Below, piece after piece: positions 44,687 through 53,397 of a stretch of DNA of 64,000 nucleotides. The position numbers and the translations under genes are program-made. Under the pieces are notes generated by a model. The model searched no databases. It worked only from the letters and a program-made list of their open reading frames with translations, and was not told where the DNA came from. Origin of the DNA: Oscillatoria princeps RMCB-10 (lineage in GTDB: Bacteria > Cyanobacteriota > Cyanobacteriia > Cyanobacteriales > Oscillatoriaceae); NCBI GenBank assembly GCA_019359235.1, contig JAHHHT010000015.1, positions 62,001 to 126,000 of the forward strand, in the 5' to 3' direction. Position 1 is the first letter of the stretch; every line of letters begins with the position of its first letter.

Positions 44687-46408
44687 ATGTCAGAAACCAA
44701 AAAACGAGACGTACAGGTTGTCACCCTTGCAGAAGATACCAAAGTGTTCCGCTCGCGCACTTGGGACCGGCTCAAATTTGAAGTAGAGTACAGCTTGCAG
44801 CGCGGGACTACGGCCAATTCCTTCCTCATCGAAGCAGGCAAAATCGCTCTGCTCGATCCGCCAGGTGAATCGTTCACACAGAATTATCTGGAATCCTTGC
44901 AGCAGCGCCTCGACTTGAGCAAGCTAGATTACGTCATTCTCGGACACTTCAACCCGAACCGGGGTGCCACCCTCAAAGCGCTCCTAGAATTGGCACCTCA
45001 GCTGACTTTTGTTTGCTCGAATCCCGCAGCAATAGCCCTGCGGCAGGTTTTTGAAACCGAGGAATTGAATATTGCTGTCGTGCGCGGGGAAGACACTCTC
45101 GATATCGGGAAAGGACATGCGCTGCAATTCATCACCACGCCGACTCCCCGATGGCCAGACGGTCTTTTAACTTACGATCCGAAAACTCAAATTCTGTTTA
45201 CCGATAAGTTTTACGGTGCCCATACCTGCGGCGACCAAGTATTCGATGAGGGGTGGTCAATCTACAGTGAAGACCGGCGCTTTTACTACGACTGCTTGCA
45301 CGCCGCACAAGCCAAGCAAGTCCTCTCTGCCCTTGACAAAATTGCTGACTTGCCGGTAAAATTTTACGCGCCAGGTCACGGCCCAATGGTACGCTACGGG
45401 CTGACAGAACTCACCCACCTGTACCGCAAGTGGAGTGAGGAGCAAAATTCCAAAGACTTGACAGTTGCCCTAATTTATGCTTCAGCCTATGGCAACACAG
45501 CGACACTCGCGCAGGCGCTCGCCAAGGGAATCACAAAAGCCGGTGCGGCGGTAGAATTGATTAACTGCGAAGCCGCCGAACCGGCAGAAATTCAAGCCGC
45601 CGTGGAAAAATGCGACGGGTTTATCATCGGTTCGCCCACCCTGGGAGGTCACGCGCCCACCCAAATTCAAACCGCCTTGGGGATTGTCCTCTCCACAGCT
45701 TCCAAAAACAAACTCGCCGGCGTCTTTGGTTCCTACGGCTGGAGTGGGGAAGCCGTTGATTTGATAGAAAGCAAATTACTCGACGCCGGCTATAAATTGG
45801 GCTTTGAATCCATCCGCGTCAAATTCAAACCCACCGATGTCGTTTTGCAACAGTGCAAAGAAATTGGGATTGATTTTGGCCAAGCTTTGAAAAAAGCCCA
45901 GAGACTTCGCGCCCCCCGGCAATCCGCAAGCGCGTCGCAAGCTGACCGCACCGCACAAGCTGTGGGGAGGATTGTTGGCTCTCTTTGCGTGATGTCAGCC
46001 CGCCGGGGAGATATCACCAGTGCGATGCTTGCTTCTTGGGTTTCTCAGGCGACATTTAATCCGCCGGGGGTGACAGTTGCGGTTGCCAAAGACCGCGCTC
46101 TTGAATCTATCACGCACACGGGAGACAAATTTGTTTTAAACATTTTAGCAGAGGGCAAACAGCTGCGCAAGCACTTTATGAAGAATTTTGCTCCGGGGGA
46201 AGACCGGTTTGCCGGTTTGGAAACCAAAGAAGCGCAGAACGGTTGCCCCATCCTCAGCGACGCTCTTGCCTATCTGGAATGCGCTGTGGAAAACCGCATG
46301 GACTGTGGCGATCACTGGGTGGTGTACGCCGTCGTTGAAAATGGCCATTTGCTGCAGGATGCCGGTGTCACAGCCGTGCACTATCGCAAAACCGGCAGCC
46401 ACTACTAA
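44687..46408 (+). CDS. flv1: Flavodiiron protein Flv1
   Basis: A 573-residue partner of Flv3 in photosynthetic oxygen photoreduction. The domain order is the same as in Flv3, but the diiron-site motif reads GHFNPNRGA (His87, Asn89, Asn91, Arg92 in place of His-Glu-Asp-His), and the later CDAFGMHF becomes TDKFYGAHT. Loss of metal ligands is the known mark of Flv1 and Flv2. The flavodoxin (about 265-400) and flavin reductase domains are intact, with CVMSARRGDITSAMLASW. Flv1 rather than Flv2 is favoured because no Sll0218-like gene lies between the pair. Confidence 0.87.
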   Translation: MSETKKRDVQVVTLAEDTKVFRSRTWDRLKFEVEYSLQRGTTANSFLIEAGKIALLDPPGESFTQNYLESLQQRLDLSKLDYVILGHFNPNRGATLKALLELAPQLTFVCSNPAAIALRQVFETEELNIAVVRGEDTLDIGKGHALQFITTPTPRWPDGLLTYDPKTQILFTDKFYGAHTCGDQVFDEGWSIYSEDRRFYYDCLHAAQAKQVLSALDKIADLPVKFYAPGHGPMVRYGLTELTHLYRKWSEEQNSKDLTVALIYASAYGNTATLAQALAKGITKAGAAVELINCEAAEPAEIQAAVEKCDGFIIGSPTLGGHAPTQIQTALGIVLSTASKNKLAGVFGSYGWSGEAVDLIESKLLDAGYKLGFESIRVKFKPTDVVLQQCKEIGIDFGQALKKAQRLRAPRQSASASQADRTAQAVGRIVGSLCVMSARRGDITSAMLASWVSQATFNPPGVTVAVAKDRALESITHTGDKFVLNILAEGKQLRKHFMKNFAPGEDRFAGLETKEAQNGCPILSDALAYLECAVENRMDCGDHWVVYAVVENGHLLQDAGVTAVHYRKTGSHY

Positions 46409-46567
46409 AATCGATGTCCGCTGGCATCGATTGTTATCTTTGTAGGGGCGGGTTCACCCGAAATATTTGCGACACAACGAAGGGGTGAAATAAACCCGCC
46501 CCCTCCTATACAATAACCATGCCACCGGACTTGATATAAGGTGATAATTTGATTGCTCCCATCCAAA

Positions 46568-46658
46568 GAAACCCGGTTTCTGGTATAGCGGTAAGAAACC
46601 GGGTTTCTTTGCCATCCAAAGAAACCCGGTTTCTACCTAACGAGAAACCCGGTTTCTT
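46568..46658. repeat. Cluster of four AGAAACC palindromes
   Basis: AGAAACCCGGTTTCT at 46568, 46621 and 46644 and the reverse complement at 46595, in the gap between convergent flv1 and the pentapeptide gene, ending 10 bases before that gene's stop codon. Confidence 0.9.
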
Positions 46659-46668
46659 TGGGTGTCGC

Positions 46669-47217
46669 TCAGCGACTGCCGCTCCAACTCACCCATTTGT
46701 GGGATATTAAATCAAACATCACGGCTTCACTTTCGTCTGGCGCACTCCACTTTGCCCCTTCGACAGCAGCCCCCATCATTTCGGCACCCGTCATTTCGGC
46801 TCCCATCAGGTTCGCCTCAGTCAAATTAGCCCCACTGAGATCGGCACCGCCCATGTCTGCCCCCATCAAGTTCGCCCCTGCCAGATTAGCCCGAACCAGG
46901 TTAGCGCTGCGCATGTCGGCACCTTTCAGGCAGGCTCCCCCCAGGTTAGCGCTAATAAGATCCGCTGCAATCAAGTTGACGTGACTCAGGTTGGCCCCAC
47001 TCAGGTTGGCCCCACTCAGGTCAGCATCAGTCATGTTGGCCCGATTCATGTCTGCCCCGCTCAGGTTGGCCCCACTCAGGTCAGCCCCACTCAGGTCAGC
47101 CCGACTCAGGTTAGCCTCGCTGAGGTCAGCCCCACTCAAGTCAGCCTGACGCAGGCACACTGCTTGAAAATCCCGCTCTCCCGCTGAATATTGTTCCAGG
47201 AATTTATTGGTGTCCAT
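46669..47217 (-). CDS. Pentapeptide-repeat protein
   Basis: A 182-residue protein made almost wholly of A(D/N)LSG-type pentapeptides from residue 24 to about 155, which fold into a right-handed square beta-helix. No signal peptide or membrane segment. The C-terminus (MFDLISHKWVSW) is not repetitive. Cyanobacterial genomes hold many of these; most have no assigned role. Confidence 0.92.
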   Translation of the reverse strand: MDTNKFLEQYSAGERDFQAVCLRQADLSGADLSEANLSRADLSGADLSGANLSGADMNRANMTDADLSGANLSGANLSHVNLIAADLISANLGGACLKGADMRSANLVRANLAGANLMGADMGGADLSGANLTEANLMGAEMTGAEMMGAAVEGAKWSAPDESEAVMFDLISHKWVSWSGSR

Positions 47218-47691
47218 ATTTTTTGCCTTTCAATGTCCGCACGGTAAGCTCGTCGGGTCAGGAGTTGCGCCACCCTGGCATGATTGCTAGCGGTTAAACC
47301 GGCACCCCTGAGCCAGACAACATTCAGCTGAACACTCCTCAAAACACCTAATAGCAAATTGTTTAGTTTCCAATAGCCGTCTGATTAAAGCTCTGTTTTG
47401 GGACATCTGAGACAGATGTCCTGCGCTTTCCGGGAGCCTGCGTCTCGAAGGCGCAGCCGACTTTTGGGTCGGAGGGAACGCCTGTCCTACGTCCGGGAGC
47501 GGGCGGTTCACCCCCCTCATGTGGAACGCCGAAATTTCAGCTTGAACCAGACGGGATATTGATTGAAACCTAGCATTAAAATATGAAGAACTCGTGAAGG
47601 AATCCGAGAAAAGTTTGCCGCACCGGCAAACAGCTGTTCGCCCCGACCGGCTGCTCGCGTTGACTCCAGTCCTCATCCGGCACCGGCATTT
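47218..47691. other. Repeat-containing gap
   Basis: About 470 bases between the pentapeptide gene and a CPBP remnant. It has GACATCTGAGACAGATGTC (about 47402-47420) and fragments of the CGCCTGTCCTACGTC repeat (about 47470-47490). No gene supported. Confidence 0.5.
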
Positions 47692-47930
47692 CTATCAACC
47701 CGAACCGCTGCCCAAAACAAACAGACTGAGCAGCGTGCCGGTGTTCTGAGGTACGGAGAAACCCGGTAGGGGCGGGCACGGGGGCACCGCCCCTACGAAA
47801 CCGGGTTTCTGGCGCGCAATCCAACTGAAAACCGCTATACAAGCGAAGAGATGGCGCGTTCGCGTGCGGACAAACCGCAACACCGCCCCCAAAGCCGGCA
47901 GCAGAAATACCCAGAGAGCGCGTCACCTGA
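47692..47930 (-). pseudogene. Remnant of a CPBP protease gene 3-prime end
   Basis: Read on the minus strand it encodes GAVLRFVRTRTRHLFACIA, an interruption, and then NTGTLLSLFVLGSGSG and a stop. The intact CPBP protein at 59225-60817 ends GAVLGFVYTRTRNLFASML...NAGTLLSLFVLGGGSG. DNA is also clearly similar. The interruption is a 54-base AGAAACCC-bounded repeat at 47757-47810. Only the final 50-60 codons remain. Confidence 0.8.
47757..47810. mobile_element. Small inverted-repeat element inside the CPBP remnant
   Basis: AGAAACCCGGTAGGGGCGG at the left and CCGCCCCTACGAAACCGGGT at the right are near-perfect inverted ends of a 54-base hairpin element. It splits the homology to the CPBP gene, the direct sign of insertion. 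Too short to encode anything; it must have been moved by other factors. Confidence 0.65.
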
Positions 47931-47959
47931 CGCGCCCCCAGCACCGTCACTTCAGCTCA

Positions 47960-49480
47960 CTACTCAACTTTGATACTGTCCAACTCCCTTTTACTTTGTT
48001 TAGCCGCTTCTGGCGACATAGTTCCCTGCACTTTAATTGTGGCACTCACTTTCTGTCCAGTTGGCAGAAAAATACCAGTCACTTGCAAAATCCCATTCAC
48101 ATCATAGAACAGAGTAATTTCCACTCCCGATTCTGCTGGATAAGGCGGCAGGTTTTCCAAACGAGCTGTTCCCAAAAGTTCGCAATCTTCTGGATCTTTC
48201 GCATCGCCCTGAAGAATCTCGATATTCACGGCAGACTGATTATCTTTGACTGTTACATATGTATTTGAGGCTTTGCAGGGAATTTTACTATTTGCAGGGA
48301 TAATTACTGAGTTCTCAGGAACCCCGAAATCATTGAGGCTTACAACTCCTAAGCTGTGAGCGCAAACATCGGAGACTGTAGGCAGCACCGTACCGGCAGG
48401 CGCAGTTGCTTGACCGGCCTGAATTGCCAGAGTATTCGCTAGAATAGCCGCTCCCTGGGCGACAACTTCATCAGGGTTGACTGAGCGCAGGGGTTCCTTC
48501 CCAAATAAGCGAGACAGCATCTTACTAACTGCTGGAATTCTCGTCGAACCTCCCACCAGCAAAATATCATCGATGTCTTCGCGGTTCAAATTCTCCTTTT
48601 CCAGCGCCTTGCCCAGCTCAATTTCAATGTTCATTTCCGTGCGCACTATCAGGTCATCAATCAGTGCTTCAAACTTACTCCGCGTTACCTTAAACTGTGC
48701 TTGACGACCTTCTACATCAAGTGCGACTCGCGTGCTGTCAGAAGTAGACAGCTTTTTCTTAGTCGCCTCAGCCTCAGTGCGCAGTTTTTGCTGGCCGGCC
48801 AGAGAGCTTAGAGGGTCTAGCCCCGTAGCCTTTTTAAATTCCTCTTGAAAGTAAGCCATCAGGCAATCATCGATATCCTTGCCACCGAGTTCGTGGTCGC
48901 CGCCAGAGACAATCACATCTACATCCTTGCCGTTCACGCGCATGATTGTGATATCGAAAGTGCCGCCGCCGAGGTCATAAATCAGCATCGTTTTGTTGCG
49001 GACTTCCCGACTGGCAGAAAACTCCAAAGCCGCAGCGGTTGGTTCATTAATAATCCGCAATACGTTAAACCCGGCAATTTCCCCAGCCGTCTTAGTAGCC
49101 ATTCGCCTTTTATCATCAAAGTAGGCGGGGACGGTAATGACAGCATCCCGAACCGTCGTGTTGAGAAAGGATTCCGCATCCTGTTTGAGTTTTTTCAAAA
49201 TCTGCGCCGAGATTTCTTCCGGCGTCCAGTCCCGACCATTTTGGCGAATCCGGTAGTCACTACCCATTTTGCGTTTGATGAACTGCACCACGCGATCGCC
49301 TTCCGAGATCGCTACATTTTTAGCAAAAGTCCCGACGACGGTATCGCTGTCATCAAAAAACACAACTGATGGGGTAATCCGCTCGCCGTCGCAGTTGGGA
49401 ATAATTTCAGCTTTGCCATCCTTCATATAAGCCATAGCTGAATAGGTTGTTCCCAAATCAATGCCAATTACCAATCCCAT
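47960..49480 (-). CDS. Short Hsp70 (DnaK-like) without a lid
   Basis: A 506-residue Hsp70. The nucleotide-binding domain (residues 1-375) has GIDLGTTYSA, INEPTAAALEF, YDLGGGTFDIT and LVGGSTRIPAV. A beta-sandwich substrate domain (about 385-490) follows with LGVVSLNDFG and EILQGDAKDPEDCELLG. The roughly 100-residue helical lid of DnaK (about 630 residues) is absent, so substrate handling should differ from the housekeeping chaperone. It is the last of six minus-strand genes, 209 bases after the 643-residue helical protein, with a repeat copy between. Confidence 0.9.
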   Translation of the reverse strand: MGLVIGIDLGTTYSAMAYMKDGKAEIIPNCDGERITPSVVFFDDSDTVVGTFAKNVAISEGDRVVQFIKRKMGSDYRIRQNGRDWTPEEISAQILKKLKQDAESFLNTTVRDAVITVPAYFDDKRRMATKTAGEIAGFNVLRIINEPTAAALEFSASREVRNKTMLIYDLGGGTFDITIMRVNGKDVDVIVSGGDHELGGKDIDDCLMAYFQEEFKKATGLDPLSSLAGQQKLRTEAEATKKKLSTSDSTRVALDVEGRQAQFKVTRSKFEALIDDLIVRTEMNIEIELGKALEKENLNREDIDDILLVGGSTRIPAVSKMLSRLFGKEPLRSVNPDEVVAQGAAILANTLAIQAGQATAPAGTVLPTVSDVCAHSLGVVSLNDFGVPENSVIIPANSKIPCKASNTYVTVKDNQSAVNIEILQGDAKDPEDCELLGTARLENLPPYPAESGVEITLFYDVNGILQVTGIFLPTGQKVSATIKVQGTMSPEAAKQSKRELDSIKVE

Positions 49481-49526
49481 AAATTCTCCAAGTGTACAAT
49501 AAATTACTAGCCTTTACCTCGTTTCC

Positions 49527-49632
49527 AGGCTCTGACTTGAAAATAGTCTTGTAGGGGCGATGCCCCCGTGCTCGCCCCGCCCTGGGGACAATTTTCATTG
49601 GTGGCGGTGTGCGCAGTTCATCGTAACTGCCT
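49527..49632. repeat. 106-bp direct repeat, left copy
   Basis: Begins AGGCTCTGACTTGAAAATAG, contains GTAGGGGCGATGCCCCCGTG and ends CGTAACTGCCT. It matches 56621-56726 with 2 visible differences. Its internal GGGGCGA/TCGCCCC segments can pair. Confidence 0.92.
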
Positions 49633-49689
49633 GGAACTCTCTGGAGGCTTAGCCTCCTGCAACCCTCTCTCAAGTAAATCTGAAACAGC

Positions 49690-51621
49690 TTACCATATTT
49701 CTGGTTCGTCGGAAGTATCTTCAAACCCTAAAACAGCATCCAGGGCTTTAACAATCAAGTCATCTAGAGTTTTCAGGAAAAAGTTTTGTTCCAAGGAATC
49801 ACTCTTAAAAATCTCTAAAGCCCACTCTTTGAGCTTATCTAAGTAGGCAGTTCGCAGGCGCTGTTTAGCCTGAGTCATAGCGCGAGCGATATGACTTTGA
49901 AAATCATAATCCAGCTTATTGGCTAGGAATGGGTCGGATATAAGCTGCCTAACCTCACGGCTTTTTGTCCGAAAGGTTGCCTTGTAACCTTCCAGCAAAG
50001 GATTGAGAAGGTGTGAGGGGAGAGGGCATATACAAACCAGTTTCCTAATATATACTAGCTTGCCCTCTTGGACGACTTCTAAGAGGCCAGTAAGTTCGGG
50101 CCGGTCTGTCTGAGGGGTGGGAGAAAAGAACAAGAGAGCCGGTTTGTCAAATTGTTCCGCTTCGTCTAGCAGCACTTGAATAAAGCCTACCTTATTGCCA
50201 ATCCCCAACTCAGCAATTTTATCGGATAGTTTCCTAGAAAGGGTTTCTAAATCTAGAGTGGTGTTCACCTGGATGGGGTTTTGTATGGATTGGCCAAAGT
50301 CACTGATGCCAAGTAACATCCCATCCATAGCCAGTTGCTCTAGCCGGGCGTAATTAGTAGGGTCATCTACATATTTTTCCAGTTTACCAGCGAGCAGTCT
50401 GTACGAACTTCCCGCTCCGAAAAGCTCGGCGCTATTTAAATTCAACTGGTTGAGCAAGGGCTTAATCGGAGAATCCAGACTGCCTAGGGTTTCTTGCCTC
50501 AGCTGCAGATACTGGCGTTCCACCTCTGCTAGTTCCTGAATTTTCTGGAAATAGGACTGCTGGACAGACTCAATTTGTTGAAGAATCAGGGGGAAATCTC
50601 CAGATTGTCGGATAGAGTCTCCGATCTCTCTGAGAGCAACCTGCTGTTTTTCTTCGGCTACATCCTGAAAAAACTCAAACTGAATTTCCGCGCCCTGGTT
50701 CTTGATGGACTGACGGGCTTGCGTGTCAGCCCGCTCGACGGCTAGCATTTGCTCTAGCTCATTGAGAACAAACGCAAATTGATTGTCGAGATCGGGGCGG
50801 AGTAATTCGAGTTGTTGGGGGTGTGCGTCTTCGCTACTGATAAGCTGTTCTATAAATTGGGAGCGCAGGTTTTGGGATCTAAAGCTAAAGGTGCGCAACT
50901 CGTCGCAAATTGGATCGATTTGCTGGGCAATCAGGAGCCGGTATCCCAGAAAGAATTGTTCGTAATCGGATTGAGCGGAACGCTCTCTACTGATGAGTTG
51001 CTCGACTTGCGCTGAGAAATTTTGTTTTGTCCGAGTTAGGGTTTGCACTGTCTGCTGAGAGTAGTTGCCCACCTCATCTCTCAGCTTGGCAATTTCAGCG
51101 TAATACCTGGGAAACAGTTGCTGCGACTCGGCGGAGAGGTAGCGCAAGTTTTGGACTAACTTTTCTCGTGTCTTGCCAACGTTGAAAGCTTCATCGTAGC
51201 TTTTTTGAATCTCGGCAATCAGTAGCAAATCTCTGGCGAGAACCTCTACAGCATTGACGGTTCCCTCACACCGGCGCTTAAAACTGCTCTCGATCGCCTT
51301 GTAGAAATCTTGGCTGTCAATCAAGGTTGAAACGGCCTTAAAAAAGCTAGACCACTGGGGTTCGATTTCAGCTTTAATGTCCTCTTTGAGGGAGGCTTCG
51401 GGAAATGCCAAGGGTTTAAATGTCACCCGAAAACGGTTCTGAAAAGATTGCAGAGCTTTTTGGGCGTGTTCTGCCGGTGTGGGGAAGCCATAGTTGTTTA
51501 TGGTTTCTAGAGCCGGTTGGATATCTCGCATATAGACTTTGCCGGCAGACTTTTTGTAGCCGGGAAGCAGGGATGAGGATATCTGGTCGTAATACTTGTT
51601 GAACAGGGGTGAGAAGAACAT
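49690..51621 (-). CDS. Large helical protein of unknown function
   Basis: 643 residues, almost entirely helical and charged, with coiled-coil-prone stretches (about 165-235, 300-400, 590-625) and no signal peptide or clear membrane helix. It does not show GTPase motifs, although the general look recalls structural or dynamin-like helical proteins. The start has a good AAGGAGCG ribosome site. It sits between the putative nuclease and the Hsp70 in the same direction, so it may be a scaffold or a chaperone client. Family not recognised. Confidence 0.7.
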   Translation of the reverse strand: MFFSPLFNKYYDQISSSLLPGYKKSAGKVYMRDIQPALETINNYGFPTPAEHAQKALQSFQNRFRVTFKPLAFPEASLKEDIKAEIEPQWSSFFKAVSTLIDSQDFYKAIESSFKRRCEGTVNAVEVLARDLLLIAEIQKSYDEAFNVGKTREKLVQNLRYLSAESQQLFPRYYAEIAKLRDEVGNYSQQTVQTLTRTKQNFSAQVEQLISRERSAQSDYEQFFLGYRLLIAQQIDPICDELRTFSFRSQNLRSQFIEQLISSEDAHPQQLELLRPDLDNQFAFVLNELEQMLAVERADTQARQSIKNQGAEIQFEFFQDVAEEKQQVALREIGDSIRQSGDFPLILQQIESVQQSYFQKIQELAEVERQYLQLRQETLGSLDSPIKPLLNQLNLNSAELFGAGSSYRLLAGKLEKYVDDPTNYARLEQLAMDGMLLGISDFGQSIQNPIQVNTTLDLETLSRKLSDKIAELGIGNKVGFIQVLLDEAEQFDKPALLFFSPTPQTDRPELTGLLEVVQEGKLVYIRKLVCICPLPSHLLNPLLEGYKATFRTKSREVRQLISDPFLANKLDYDFQSHIARAMTQAKQRLRTAYLDKLKEWALEIFKSDSLEQNFFLKTLDDLIVKALDAVLGFEDTSDEPEIW

Positions 51622-51748
51622 GACGCTCCTTGCAGGAGTAGGTGTGAATGATTAAAACCCGATTGGGACGACCTTCTCTGGCTGGGTTGAACTAAAAAGA
51701 ACACGCTCCGACAGCATTAATAGTTTCCTGCTATAAGAAAATAGTATC

Positions 51749-52750
51749 CTAAAATTTCAGCCATTTGGAATAGCTCATTTTTTTTTGGGGCTTCTTAATT
51801 TTCTGAATCTTTTGCACTTGCCCTGTGCCTGTTATTAGCTTGTAAAAAATGTAATGAACTCTATCGTCCTGGACAGCCCTCAGTAAATCCAACCCCAACT
51901 GCTTTCGCGCCTCATATCTAAGCGTGTTCTTATACATTCTTGCGGCTTGGTTTTGGGGATAATCAGGACTTTTTTGCTTTTTTGTGAGCTCCGAGGAATC
52001 AGTTTTTGCTTCAAATACAAAGTAAACGGATTGACAGGGGTTTCCTTTTTTCCCATTCTCCGCATCTTCCCTACTAATTAACATGATTACTACATCGACT
52101 GCACATTTATCACCTCCCTCAAACGGTCTGTCGGCAAGAACATATTCTTGATTGGGGTTCTTTTCAAAATAATCTACCGCAGCTTTATAGGCTAGCTCTT
52201 CACTATTTATCTCCCTGTGGCGTTTCTCTCCATTCACTATCTCGTAAGAGTCGCTGAGCAAATCACAATCTGGATAGGTGAAAATATCACTCATAACGTA
52301 ACCAGCAATTGCTTCGCCCACAGTTCCTTTTGCACGATTGTTGCCACCAAGATTCTTGTAAACGTCCTGTTTGGGATCGAGGACAGTTTTAATGAGTATG
52401 TTATGAAAAAACCTCTCCAGCAAAGTTATCTGAGATAGCCAAAATTTTAGCTCGGCTTTTTTAGCATCAATCATTTTTTGCATCGCAATTATTTCGGATT
52501 TTTGGGCTAGGGATATCCGGCTCTTAATTTTGGTAATATCCCTTTGGCAGGAGTCGGCAGCTTCGTTAAACTCTGAAAGTTTTTGTTGCATCTCCTTCTT
52601 TACTTCACTCAGCATGTCTTTTAGCTGGGCGACTGAACCGTCCCGTTCGGTTTCAGGAGCCTTTGAAGAGAGGCTAATCTTTTCAAGCAACCACTCACCT
52701 TCTTCTACCAGCCTTTTGGTTTCATTTTCGATTTCAGATTTACTCTTCAT
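51749..52750 (-). CDS. Putative PD-(D/E)XK-type nuclease
   Basis: 333 residues. The N-terminal 120 are coiled-coil. From about 140, the order of motifs resembles the PD-(D/E)XK nuclease fold: GTVGEAIAGYVM (Glu146, first helix), CAVDVVIML (Asp219), YFVFEAKT (Glu247-x-Lys249) and NQAARMY (Gln268, helix after the core). Asp to ExK spacing is 28, long but compatible with a loop. Family assignment is inference, since I do not recognise the protein as a whole. If right, it would cut DNA with the neighbouring HerA-like motor. Confidence 0.5.
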   Translation of the reverse strand: MKSKSEIENETKRLVEEGEWLLEKISLSSKAPETERDGSVAQLKDMLSEVKKEMQQKLSEFNEAADSCQRDITKIKSRISLAQKSEIIAMQKMIDAKKAELKFWLSQITLLERFFHNILIKTVLDPKQDVYKNLGGNNRAKGTVGEAIAGYVMSDIFTYPDCDLLSDSYEIVNGEKRHREINSEELAYKAAVDYFEKNPNQEYVLADRPFEGGDKCAVDVVIMLISREDAENGKKGNPCQSVYFVFEAKTDSSELTKKQKSPDYPQNQAARMYKNTLRYEARKQLGLDLLRAVQDDRVHYIFYKLITGTGQVQKIQKIKKPQKKMSYSKWLKF

Positions 52751-52843
52751 AAAAATCTACCTGGAATTAATTAGTTGGCTTGTCGTCAATAAACGAGGCG
52801 CAGAAATCCGCTTCCTGCTCAGCGGCAATCTCCCCAGATGGAC

Positions 52844-52860
52844 AAGAAACCCAGTTTCTT
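52844..52860. repeat. Single AGAAACC palindrome variant
   Basis: AAGAAACCCAGTTTCTT, a one-base variant of the dispersed palindrome, in the 125-base gap between two operon genes. Confidence 0.7.
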
Positions 52861-52875
52861 GTCCACCCCTGTCCG

Positions 52876-53394
52876 CTAACTCCCGTATGAAGCGCGATTA
52901 GACTCTCTTTTACGCTGCTCTTCAGCTATCCGTTTTTGCATCTTTTCCACTGCGCTTTCTATGCCTTTTGCCTCAGTCTCAGAAAAAGCAATCTCCTCTT
53001 GCTTGGCTTTCTCGGCGTTAGCAATACCGGCATCACTCACCTTAGCTCGATCCGCTTTCTTTTTTGAGTCACTGAGTTGACCCATATCGGACCTATTAGC
53101 CTCAATTGAATTGTCCAGGCTTTCTTTCTCTTCGTCAAACTGCTCGTCGATTTCCTCAGCCTCTTCTACAACTTCCTCTTGAGTTTCGTCAATACTGTCC
53201 TGGAGAAATTCATTAGCCTGTTTCATTGCTTGTGTTGTTTCTATAAATGCCTCTCCCTCCAGGCTAGCCAGCATCTCCTTAGTTTTCGCAGCGAAATCAG
53301 CAACTTCGGCAGTTTTATCAATTGCCTCTCGGCTGTTTTCCTTAATCCCTTGTATTTCCTTGGAAGTCCCTTCCTTGGTTCTTTTATTAGCCAT
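52876..53394 (-). CDS. Small charged coiled-coil protein
   Basis: 172 residues, strongly Glu/Lys-rich, predicted to be a continuous coiled coil (for example QEEVVEEAEEIDEQFDEEKE and AEKAKQEEIAFSETEAKGIE). No hydrophobic core domain, signal or membrane segment. Its start lies 3 bases after the stop of the HerA-like gene, so the two are almost certainly co-translated and may bind each other. No known family. Confidence 0.75.
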   Translation of the reverse strand: MANKRTKEGTSKEIQGIKENSREAIDKTAEVADFAAKTKEMLASLEGEAFIETTQAMKQANEFLQDSIDETQEEVVEEAEEIDEQFDEEKESLDNSIEANRSDMGQLSDSKKKADRAKVSDAGIANAEKAKQEEIAFSETEAKGIESAVEKMQKRIAEEQRKRESNRASYGS

Positions 53395-53397
53395 AGT

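Noticed and set aside
47695-47892. Open frame of 65 codons as a real small gene
   Set aside because: It is the decayed 3-prime end of a CPBP gene with a hairpin element read through in frame.
49690-51621. Dynamin-like GTPase
   Set aside because: The helical look fits, but no P-loop or other G motifs are present.
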